A stretch of 33,525 nt of DNA from Candidatus Gastranaerophilales bacterium. Its GTDB lineage: Bacteria; Cyanobacteriota; Vampirovibrionia; Gastranaerophilales; Gastranaerophilaceae. Below the pieces are notes generated by a model that saw only the letters and a list, made by a program, of their open reading frames with translations, made no database searches and was not told the origin of the DNA. Position numbers and translations under genes: made by a program. Shown here piece by piece: positions 1 through 6,853 of this stretch. The DNA lies in the NCBI GenBank assembly GCA_944323945.1, contig CALUUL010000018.1, positions 1 through 33,525 on the forward strand. Direction: 5' to 3'. Numbering within the stretch: the first letter of the stretch is position 1; every line of letters starts with the position of its first letter.

Positions 1-1
1 A

Positions 2-73
2 AGCCGGTGATAGGAATCGAACCTACAACCTACGGTTTACAAAACCGTTGCTCTACCGTTGAGCTACACCGGC
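2..73 (-). tRNA. tRNA-Thr (anticodon TGT)
   Basis: The reverse complement folds as a full cloverleaf. The acceptor stem is GCCGGTG/CACCGGC, the D arm has GCTC/GAGC, and the anticodon stem ACGGT/ACCGT encloses the loop TTTGTAA, so the anticodon is TGT (reads ACA, Thr). The T arm is GTAGG-TTCGATT-CCTAT with one G-T pair at its base. The discriminator is T and CCA is not encoded, so the 3' end must be added by nucleotidyltransferase. The 3' end lies at the window edge. Identity rests on the anticodon. Confidence 0.95.
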
Positions 74-247
74 ATAACTTCTATGCTTCTTGTATAATAT
101 AAAGGACATAATTCATTGTCAAGATTTTTTTTATTTTATTTTTTTTTTTTGTGTTTTTAAGATAATTACCATTTAGTTTTTAAGAACTATTTACCAATTT
201 CATATTAAGGTTTATCATTATATAATTATAAGTAGGAGTTATTTATT
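74..247. other. Divergent intergenic region tRNA-Thr / thioredoxin
   Basis: Apart from the tRNA promoter this holds a T-rich low-complexity stretch (about 125-150). Toward thioredoxin there is a -10 like TATAAT at 221-226 and a Shine-Dalgarno AGGAG at 234-238, ten bases before the ATG. The -35 for that direction is weak. No other gene was seen. Confidence 0.6.
94..122 (-). promoter_or_regulatory. Promoter of the tRNA-Thr gene
   Basis: On the minus strand there is a perfect sigma-70 type -35 box TTGACA (117-122), a 17-nt spacer and a -10 box TATTAT (94-99). This sits about 20 nt before the tRNA 5' end, as expected for a stable RNA gene. It is the best consensus promoter in the window. Confidence 0.85.
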
Positions 248-571
248 ATGACTAAAGTTTTAGAAATTAATGATGAAATGTTCCAGAAAGAAGTTTTGGA
301 TTCAGACAAATTAACACTTGTAGATTTTTGGGCAACGTGGTGTGGTCCTTGTAGAAAGTTGTCACCAATAATTGATGAATTAGCTATTGAATTTGAAAAT
401 AGAGTTAAGTTTGTAAAAATTAAAGCGGATGAAAATATCGAAACAGCGCAAAAATATTCAATAAGTGGTGTACCTTGTTTATTAATATTTAAAAATGGTG
501 AACCGGTTGAAAGAATTGTAAACTTGGTGCCTAAATCTATAATTGTTAATAATTTAAATAAATATTTATAG
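248..571 (+). CDS. trxA: Thioredoxin
   Basis: A 107-aa single-domain thioredoxin, the normal family length. The redox-active WCGPC motif is at residues 31-35, so the catalytic pair is Cys32/Cys35, and the conserved cis-proline is Pro76 in GVPC. The residue after cis-Pro is Cys77 where most thioredoxins have Thr, so there is a third Cys close to the active site. It should be a cytoplasmic dithiol reductant for enzymes and peroxiredoxins. The start has a good SD (AGGAG). The gene is followed eight bases later by a DUF805-like membrane gene, so the two may be co-transcribed although no functional link is obvious. Confidence 0.95.
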   Translation: MTKVLEINDEMFQKEVLDSDKLTLVDFWATWCGPCRKLSPIIDELAIEFENRVKFVKIKADENIETAQKYSISGVPCLLIFKNGEPVERIVNLVPKSIIVNNLNKYL

Positions 572-578
572 GTGTGTC

Positions 579-1040
579 ATGTCTTATAATCAACCAAATA
601 ATGATTTATTCAGTTATCAAGGAACAATAAACAGAAAAAATTATATTATAAATATATTAATTGTTATTGCATTGTTTGTAGGTATTTCTTTAGTTCATTT
701 TGAAAATTTTGCAGAATATGTAAATCCTAATTTTTTATATAGTATTCTTTTATTTATGGTTGATTTATTTAAATTTGTTATATTAATGTCAGCAATTTCT
801 CTTGTTTATAGAAGAATTGCTGATTTTTCCAATCTAAAGTATATGCAATATAATGTTGCAATAAAAAAAATATTTTTTATATTATTTGTATTTCCAGTTA
901 TATATATTTTTTGTCTTAGATTTTTTATTGATATAATTCCTATAATGCGTAATTTTTTAGATTTTGTTGTATTTTTTATTTTAATTCCGTTTAGTATTTT
1001 CTCAGCGTTTATTTTAGCTTTTATAAAAGGAAATAAGTGA
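579..1040 (+). CDS. DUF805-like small membrane protein
   Basis: A 153-aa protein with about four hydrophobic segments. The N-terminal pattern LFSYQGTINRKNYI and the loop YRRIADFSN resemble the F-x-G-R-I-x-R-x-x-Y and RRLHDIG motifs of DUF805 inner-membrane proteins, whose function is unknown. It ends in LAFIKGNK, nearly the same tail as the next gene (LAFIKGK), so the two appear to be diverged tandem paralogues. It starts 7 nt after thioredoxin. The DUF805 assignment is from motif memory and is moderate. Confidence 0.7.
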   Translation: MSYNQPNNDLFSYQGTINRKNYIINILIVIALFVGISLVHFENFAEYVNPNFLYSILLFMVDLFKFVILMSAISLVYRRIADFSNLKYMQYNVAIKKIFFILFVFPVIYIFCLRFFIDIIPIMRNFLDFVVFFILIPFSIFSAFILAFIKGNK

Positions 1041-1099
1041 TTGTATTCCAATTGATATTTAAGTTTTAATATCTTATAATTTATCAAAAGGGGGCTTTT

Positions 1100-1588
1100 A
1101 TGAGTGATGATAGATTGTTTGCATCTAATAATCCAATTGGAAGAAAATGGTATGCGGTAAATATGGGAATACTTTTAATAATAACATATTTTACACATAT
1201 AATATTTTTGGATTATATAATACCCAATGTTATTACAGAGGTATATTCTATAATATCAAGAGGTATGCTATATTTCTTATATTTAATTTACCTTGTAACT
1301 TTTTTTGCTTTAATAGAAAGACGATTATATGATATTAGCGGAAGTAGAGAGTCAACTCTCTATAAAAACATTTCTTTAACTCTCAAAATATCTATTTTAT
1401 GCCAGATTATTTATGTATTATATAAGTATCAAATAATTACGATTCCTGTTTCATATTCGATTATAGAATTTACAGCAATGGTTGTGTTTTTAGTTTTCCT
1501 TGCTATTTTATTCGTCTTAGCTTTTATAAAAGGGAAAATTTCTGGTCTGACATATGAGGAATATAGAAAAAAGATAAAATACCAATAA
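1100..1588 (+). CDS. DUF805-like small membrane protein, second copy
   Basis: A 162-aa protein with four predicted membrane spans. The loop ERRLYDISGSR matches the DUF805 RRLHDIGxSG signature better than the upstream copy does. The N-terminus NNPIGRKWYAVN keeps only the R-x-x-Y part, and the C-terminus again ends with LAFIKGK plus a charged tail. SD AAAGGGGG lies just upstream of the ATG. The pair probably arose by duplication. Function is unknown. Confidence 0.7.
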   Translation: MSDDRLFASNNPIGRKWYAVNMGILLIITYFTHIIFLDYIIPNVITEVYSIISRGMLYFLYLIYLVTFFALIERRLYDISGSRESTLYKNISLTLKISILCQIIYVLYKYQIITIPVSYSIIEFTAMVVFLVFLAILFVLAFIKGKISGLTYEEYRKKIKYQ

Positions 1589-1593
1589 GAACT

Positions 1594-2592
1594 ATGAAGG
1601 AATTATTTTGGCATTTTTATAGAAAAGTTAATAAATTACCAAGAATGGCAAGGCTCGAAGCATGTAGCTTATGTCAATTAAACTGTATAGATTGTTATAT
1701 GAGAAATCAAAAAAACGAAACGGTTATTGGTAATGGCTATTTGACATATGCAAATTTTAAGAAATTTATAGAAAGAAATCCATATATTAAAGAGATAGAG
1801 TTATCATTTAGTGGTGAAATTTTTCTAAATCCGGAATTGTCTGAAATTATAAAATATGCATATAAAAAAAACATACAATTAACTGCTTTTAATGGTGTTA
1901 ATTTTAATAATGTTTCGGATGATTTGTTAGAGATACTTGTAAAATATAAATTTACAGGTTTAACTCTTTCAATAGATGGTGCTACGAATGAAACATATAT
2001 TAAATACAGAAGAAATGGTGATTTAAATAAAGTATTATCTAATATAGACAAACTAAATAGATATAAACAAATATATAATAGTAAGTTTCCAGTTATACAG
2101 TGGCAATATATAATATTCAGCCATAATAAGCATGAAATAAGTAAAGCAATAGATTTGGCAATAAGATATAAGGTATCGAATATTTATTTCAAAAAACCTT
2201 GGAAAGAACAAGAAAAAGATTATAATATAGCTACAAAAGATATAATAAAAATACAAAAAATAATAGAAAATTGTAAAAAAGATAAAATGATAATTGATAT
2301 TATATCTAAACAGATGATACCTACTTGTTATCAATTGTGGTTACAACCTCAAATAAACTGGGATGGCAAATTATTAGGATGTTTTTGTTCTGTATATAAC
2401 GATCTATATATTAATGTTTTTGATACCGGGTTGAAAAAAGCATTAGAGTCTAAACAAATGAAAGAAATAAGGGCAGTGATATGTGGAAAAGAAATAATTA
2501 AAAGTAATATCGCTTGTAAAAATTGTAGTTTTTTTGAAGAAATGAATAGAAAAAAGCAATTTGTAAATGAAAAAGAATTGAAATTTGTATAA
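1594..2592 (+). CDS. Radical SAM protein with SPASM-like C-terminus
   Basis: A 332-aa protein. The radical-SAM cluster motif CxxxCxxC is Cys27-Cys31-Cys34 (CQLNCIDC), with an extra Cys24 just before it. SFSGEIFLNP corresponds to the GGEPL-type strand and LSIDGATNETY to the usual SIDG motif of the MoaA/SPASM branch. A C-terminal Cys cluster (CYQLW..GCFCSVY..CGK..CKNC) looks like a SPASM auxiliary Fe-S domain, and PQINWDGKLLGC matches the SPASM pattern of W-DG-x-x-x-C. Members mature peptides or activate enzymes; the substrate here is unknown. It starts 5 nt after the DUF805-like gene with only a weak SD, suggesting translational coupling. Confidence 0.85.
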   Translation: MKELFWHFYRKVNKLPRMARLEACSLCQLNCIDCYMRNQKNETVIGNGYLTYANFKKFIERNPYIKEIELSFSGEIFLNPELSEIIKYAYKKNIQLTAFNGVNFNNVSDDLLEILVKYKFTGLTLSIDGATNETYIKYRRNGDLNKVLSNIDKLNRYKQIYNSKFPVIQWQYIIFSHNKHEISKAIDLAIRYKVSNIYFKKPWKEQEKDYNIATKDIIKIQKIIENCKKDKMIIDIISKQMIPTCYQLWLQPQINWDGKLLGCFCSVYNDLYINVFDTGLKKALESKQMKEIRAVICGKEIIKSNIACKNCSFFEEMNRKKQFVNEKELKFV

Positions 2593-2606
2593 AGTAAAAG
2601 TATATA

Positions 2607-2615
2607 TGGTATAAT
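2607..2615 (+). promoter_or_regulatory. Extended -10 promoter of the citrate/2-oxoglutarate operon
   Basis: TGG-TATAAT at 2607-2615 is a perfect extended -10 (TGnTATAAT) 54 nt before the operon's first ATG. A weak TTGTAT lies 18 nt upstream inside the end of the radical SAM gene. The leader then carries an AAGGGAAGAAG Shine-Dalgarno directly before the start codon. Confidence 0.6.
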
Positions 2616-2668
2616 TTGCTTTATAGTTAAAATAAATTACATATTCTAAAAAATGAAAAGGGAAGAAG

Positions 2669-3979
2669 ATGCCAAAAAAGTATATATATTTTGTTGATGT
2701 AACCAATAGAGATGGTGTTCAAACATCAAGATTAGGTTTGGCAAAATTACAGAAAACAATTATAAATTTGATGTTAGATGATTTAGGAATTACTCAATCT
2801 GAATTTGGATTTCCAACAACGAAACATGAAATAAATTACCTAAACGGAAACTTAGAACTTGTAGATAGAGGTGTTATAACAAAAACAAAATTATCAGGCT
2901 GGATGAGAGGAATAGAAGAAGATGTTTTGTTATCCTTTCAGAATGTGCCAAGGTTAAAAAATATAAATCTTTCCGTATCTACATCTGATCAAATGATAAA
3001 AGGAAAGTTTGGCGGGAAAAAAACACGTGAAGATATAATAAAATCAACAGTGAAAGCATTGGATACAGCAGTAGCCTGCGGAGCACAAATAATAGGTGTA
3101 AATGCAGAAGATGCTTCAAGAACAGACATCGATTATTTAATTGAATTTGCATTAGAGTCAAAAAAGCACGGTGCACAAAGATTCAGATACTGTGATACAT
3201 TGGGCTATGATGATCCAATAAGTGCATATGAAAGAATATCAAAGATTGCACAAGAAACCAAAATGGATATAGAATTGCATTTCCATAATGATTTAGGAAT
3301 GGCTGCAGGAAATTCAGTAATTGGAGCAAAAGCAGCTATAGATGCCGGAGTAAATGCTTATATAAATACAGCTATAAACGGAATGGGAGAAAGAGCTGGT
3401 AACGCAGATCTCATATCTTGTCTACTCGGTGTACTAAAATCAAGCGGAATGCATGGAAAATATGAAATAGATCCTAACATAGATTTATCAAAAACTTGGA
3501 AACTAGCAAAATATACATCATATGCATTTAATGTTCCAATTCCAATTAATCAGCCGGCTACTGGTGACAATGCCTTTGCTCATGAATCAGGAATTCATGC
3601 TGATGGGGCTTTAAAAGATAGATTAAACTATGAATTATATGATTATGAAGAACTCGGAAGAGGCGAACCTGAAATTGTTGAAACAGGTAGAATGATAACA
3701 ACAGGTGAATATGGCGGCATAAAAGGTTTTAGAAATGTATATGAAAAAATGGAGATAGAGTTCCAAGATGAAGATGAAGCAAGAAATATTCTAGAACTTG
3801 CAAGATATGCGAATGTTCATACACAAAAACCTCTAACACAAAGTGAATTAAAGTTTATATACTATTATCCTGATATAGCAGCGAAAATCATGACAGTTAC
3901 GCCATACTATATGCCTACAGGAAATTTAAAGAAAAGAGTTGATAACAACTTTATAACAAAACCGCACCTATTTGTATAA
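2669..3979 (+). CDS. Homocitrate/isopropylmalate-synthase-family enzyme, probably Re-citrate synthase
   Basis: A 436-aa HMGL-like TIM-barrel acyl-CoA condensing enzyme. The catalytic R-D-G-x-Q is at residues 14-18 (DVTNRDGVQ), the metal-binding HxH at His204/His206 (LHFHNDLGM), and the NGMGERAGNADL loop is intact. The family condenses acetyl-CoA with a 2-oxo acid. The next three genes are an aconitase-type dehydratase and an isocitrate-type dehydrogenase, so oxaloacetate is the likely acceptor and citrate the product, as in the Re-citrate synthase of Clostridium kluyveri. The N-terminus (NRDGVQTSRLGLAKLQKT, SEFGFPTTKHE) resembles that clostridial group rather than LeuA. The operon contains no si-type citrate synthase. 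Alternatives are homocitrate or isopropylmalate synthase. No C-terminal LeuA allosteric domain is evident. Confidence 0.8.
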   Translation: MPKKYIYFVDVTNRDGVQTSRLGLAKLQKTIINLMLDDLGITQSEFGFPTTKHEINYLNGNLELVDRGVITKTKLSGWMRGIEEDVLLSFQNVPRLKNINLSVSTSDQMIKGKFGGKKTREDIIKSTVKALDTAVACGAQIIGVNAEDASRTDIDYLIEFALESKKHGAQRFRYCDTLGYDDPISAYERISKIAQETKMDIELHFHNDLGMAAGNSVIGAKAAIDAGVNAYINTAINGMGERAGNADLISCLLGVLKSSGMHGKYEIDPNIDLSKTWKLAKYTSYAFNVPIPINQPATGDNAFAHESGIHADGALKDRLNYELYDYEELGRGEPEIVETGRMITTGEYGGIKGFRNVYEKMEIEFQDEDEARNILELARYANVHTQKPLTQSELKFIYYYPDIAAKIMTVTPYYMPTGNLKKRVDNNFITKPHLFV

Positions 3980-3991
3980 AGGGAAGAAAAT

Positions 3992-5245
3992 ATGGGACAA
4001 ACAATTGCTGAAAAAATACTTTCTGCACACGCAGGCAAAACAGTAAAACCTGGAGAACTTGTCATTGCAAATATAGATGTAGTAATGGTTCAAGATGGTA
4101 CAGGTCCATTAGCCGTAAGTGAATTTAAAAAGCTTGGGAAAACGAAATTAAATAATCCTCAAAGAACGATTTTGTTCATTGACCATGCTGCACCAAGTCC
4201 AAGAAAAGAACTATCAAATTCACATACTGTCTTAAGAAATTTTGCAAAAGACTATGGTGCTGTTTTATCAGAAGTAGGCGAAGGAGTTTGTCATCAAAGG
4301 CTTATAGAAAGTTATGTAAATCCTGGTGAAACATTACTTGGAGCTGATTCACATACTTGTACATCAGGAGCATTAGGTGCTTTTGCTACAGGTGCTGGAT
4401 CTACGGATATTGCAGTAGTAATGGGATTAGGTAGAACCTGGCTAAAAGTCCCATCAACATTTAAAATTTTTGTTGAAGGGAGTTTCCCAAAAGGTGTATA
4501 TGCAAAAGATTTCATTTTACATTTAATTGGGCTAATTGGGGCAGATGGTGCAACATATAAAGCATTGGAATTTACAGGCTCTGGTGTAAAAAATATGACG
4601 ATGGCTGACAGATTTACAATATCAAATATGGCTGTTGAAGCAGGTGCAAAAGTTGGATTGTTTGAAACTGATGAAAAGACATATGAATATTTAAAAGAGC
4701 AAGGTAGAGAAGATAAATTTAAGGAAATAAAAGCAGATACAGATGCGGTTTATGAAAAAATAATAAATATTAATTTGAATGATTTAAAACCTACAATTTC
4801 CTGCCCTCATACAGTTGATAATACAAAAAACATAGATGAAATGGAAAAAGTAAAAGTTGATCAAGTATATATAGGAACATGTACAAACGGAAGAATCGAA
4901 GATCTACGAATTGCAGCGAAAATATTAAAAGGTCAAAAAGTGAATAAAGATGTAAGATTATTGGTAGCGCCGGCATCAAGAAAAGTCTTTATGCAAGCAT
5001 TAGAAGAAGGATTGATTTCTACATTTGTAGAATCAGGTGCTGCAATAGTAACATCAGGCTGTGGAGCTTGTGTGGGTGTTCACGCAGGAATTTTAGGTGA
5101 TGGAGAAGTTTGTTTAGCAACTCAAAATAGAAATTTTAGAGGAAGAATGGGTAATACTGAAGGTTTTATCTATTTATCTTCACCGGCTACAGCAGCATAT
5201 AGTGCAATAAAAGGATATATAGCCGATGTAAGGGAGGTTTTATAA
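3992..5245 (+). CDS. Aconitase-type dehydratase, large subunit (LeuC-like)
   Basis: A 417-aa large subunit of a two-subunit 3-isopropylmalate-dehydratase/homoaconitase/aconitase family enzyme. The [4Fe-4S] ligands are visible as Cys297 (GTCTNGR) and Cys357/Cys360 (SGCGACVGVH). LLGADSHTCTSGALGAFATGAGSTD is the conserved substrate and cluster region. In this operon it should isomerise citrate to isocitrate, inferred from the downstream isocitrate dehydrogenase signature. SD GGGAAG precedes the ATG, 12 nt after the synthase. The last base of its TAA is the A of the small subunit ATG, so the two subunits are translationally coupled. Confidence 0.9.
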   Translation: MGQTIAEKILSAHAGKTVKPGELVIANIDVVMVQDGTGPLAVSEFKKLGKTKLNNPQRTILFIDHAAPSPRKELSNSHTVLRNFAKDYGAVLSEVGEGVCHQRLIESYVNPGETLLGADSHTCTSGALGAFATGAGSTDIAVVMGLGRTWLKVPSTFKIFVEGSFPKGVYAKDFILHLIGLIGADGATYKALEFTGSGVKNMTMADRFTISNMAVEAGAKVGLFETDEKTYEYLKEQGREDKFKEIKADTDAVYEKIININLNDLKPTISCPHTVDNTKNIDEMEKVKVDQVYIGTCTNGRIEDLRIAAKILKGQKVNKDVRLLVAPASRKVFMQALEEGLISTFVESGAAIVTSGCGACVGVHAGILGDGEVCLATQNRNFRGRMGNTEGFIYLSSPATAAYSAIKGYIADVREVL

Positions 5246-5745
5246 TGGAATTGAAAGGTAAAGCATTTAAATTTGGAGATGATATATCAACAGATCACAT
5301 AGCTCCCGGTAGATTATTCCATTTGCGTTCTAATCTTCCTGAATTAGCAAAACATGTTTTAGAAGATGCAGATCCTGAATTTGCTTCCAAAATGAAAAAA
5401 GGTGATTTTGTAGTAGCCGGCAATAATTTTGGGCTAGGCTCATCCAGAGAACATGCTCCGCAAATAATAAAAATAGCAGGAGTAGGGGCAGTTTTAGCAA
5501 AAAGTTTTGCCAGAATTTTCTACCGTAATGCAATAAATATTGGATTATTATTAATAGAGTGTGATACTGATAAGATTGAAGCAGGTGACGAACTGGAGAT
5601 AGATGTGAAACAAGGATTGGTTTTTAATAAAACAAAAAACATAAAATTACCTTTCGCTCCACTACCGGATGTAATGATTAAACTTCTTAATGAAGGTGGA
5701 TTAATTCAACATTTAAAGATACATGGTGATTTTGATTTAGTTTAG
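5245..5745 (+). CDS. Aconitase-type dehydratase, small subunit (LeuD-like)
   Basis: A 166-aa swivelling domain subunit. FGDDISTDHIAPGR is the substrate-recognition segment and GNNFGLGSSREHAP carries the conserved GSSREHAP motif. The loop after PGR reads LFHLRSNLPELAKH instead of the YLV or YLRT loops that usually accompany isopropylmalate or homoaconitate. TDHI-x-PGR is closer to the T-D-H-I-x-P of true aconitases, which supports a citrate/isocitrate role. It overlaps the large subunit by one base. Confidence 0.9.
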   Translation: MELKGKAFKFGDDISTDHIAPGRLFHLRSNLPELAKHVLEDADPEFASKMKKGDFVVAGNNFGLGSSREHAPQIIKIAGVGAVLAKSFARIFYRNAINIGLLLIECDTDKIEAGDELEIDVKQGLVFNKTKNIKLPFAPLPDVMIKLLNEGGLIQHLKIHGDFDLV

Positions 5746-5755
5746 GAGAAAATGA

Positions 5756-6751
5756 ATGCAAACAGTAACATTAATTCCTGGAGATGGAATTGGACCCGAA
5801 ATAACAGAGTCCGTTACTCGGATATTAAAAGAAGCAGGTGCTGAAATAGAGTGGGATATACAGACTGCGGGTGCTGATGTAGCAGAGACGGAAGGTTCTC
5901 CACTTCCAGATAGAGTAATAGAATCAATCAAAAAAACGAAAGTAGCACTAAAAGCACCTGTCACTACTCCTATTGGTAAAGGTTTTAGAAGTGTCAATGT
6001 AGCATTAAGAAAATCTCTTGATTTATATGCAAACTTGCGTCCTTGCAAAAATATTGAAGGAATAAAAACTCGTTTTGAGAATGTAGATATAGTAATAGTG
6101 AGAGAAAATACAGAAGATTTATATGCTGGTATTGAAAGACAGATTGATAATGATACAGCAGAGTCAATAAAAATAATTACAAGAAAAGCTTCAACAAGGA
6201 TTGTTGATTTTGCATTTGAATATGCAATAAAAAATAATAGAAAACTAGTAATGTCTGTTTCAAAAGCAAATATATGTAAATTATCAGATGGTTTATTCTT
6301 AGAATGTGCAAGAGAAGTTGCAAAGAAATATCCACAAATAGAATACAAAGAAATTTTAGTAGATAATCTTTGTATGCAATTAGTTCAGAAACCAGAACAA
6401 TTTGATGTTTTAGTTCTTCCCAATTTATATGGCGATATTGTTTCTGATCTATGTGCAGGACTGATTGGTGGCTTAGGAATTGCCCAAGGTGTAAATATTG
6501 GTTTAAATGCGGCTGTTTTTGAACCTGTTCATGGAAGTGCCCCTGATATAAAAGGACAAAATAAAGCAAATCCGACAGCACTTTTATTATCTGCCATTGA
6601 AATGTTAAGATATATTGAACAAAAAAGCATTGCGGCTAGAATAGAACAAGCATTATTAAAAACAATAAAACAGTCAGAAATATTAACAAATGATTTAGGT
6701 GGACACGCATCCACAAAAGAATATACAGATCAAATAATAAAAAACCTATAA
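5756..6751 (+). CDS. icd: NAD-type isocitrate dehydrogenase
   Basis: A 331-aa beta-decarboxylating dehydrogenase beginning TLIPGDGIGPEIT. The substrate loop FRSVNVALRKSLDLYANLRP carries the Ser-x-Asn pair typical of isocitrate dehydrogenases; isopropylmalate and homoisocitrate enzymes differ here. IVRENTEDLYAGIE, the Lys-Asn region KANICK, NLYGDIVSDL and EPVHGSAPDI complete the active site. It converts isocitrate to 2-oxoglutarate + CO2. Its length matches the short NAD-preferring group, but cofactor choice cannot be proved by eye. It begins 10 nt after the small subunit and ends the operon; the chain supplies 2-oxoglutarate for glutamate synthesis. Confidence 0.88.
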   Translation: MQTVTLIPGDGIGPEITESVTRILKEAGAEIEWDIQTAGADVAETEGSPLPDRVIESIKKTKVALKAPVTTPIGKGFRSVNVALRKSLDLYANLRPCKNIEGIKTRFENVDIVIVRENTEDLYAGIERQIDNDTAESIKIITRKASTRIVDFAFEYAIKNNRKLVMSVSKANICKLSDGLFLECAREVAKKYPQIEYKEILVDNLCMQLVQKPEQFDVLVLPNLYGDIVSDLCAGLIGGLGIAQGVNIGLNAAVFEPVHGSAPDIKGQNKANPTALLLSAIEMLRYIEQKSIAARIEQALLKTIKQSEILTNDLGGHASTKEYTDQIIKNL

Positions 6752-6808
6752 ATATTGTTAAAAAATGTTACAAATATATTTATTCTGGCAATTCTGACTT
6801 ATATATAT

Positions 6809-6846
6809 TTTTTATATATATAGCGAGTTTTTATATATATAGCGAG
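6809..6846 (+). repeat. Perfect 19-bp tandem duplication in the leader of the EF-hand/peptidase gene
   Basis: TTTTTATATATATAGCGAG occurs twice head to tail (6809-6827 and 6828-6846) with no mismatch. The second copy's GCGAG plus the following GATA forms the purine-rich ribosome site just before the ATG at 6854. The copies contain TATATATA, so each may also act as a -10 element. Confidence 0.85.
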
Positions 6847-6853
6847 GATAATT

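Noticed and set aside
125..150. Long T run as a terminator
   Set aside because: There is no stem before it on either strand; it is low-complexity sequence typical of this genome.
2669..6751. Leucine biosynthesis operon leuA-leuCD-leuB
   Set aside because: The dehydrogenase has the isocitrate-type FRSVNVALR loop, the small subunit has TDHIAPGR, and the synthase lacks a LeuA regulatory domain, so the citrate to 2-oxoglutarate reading fits better.
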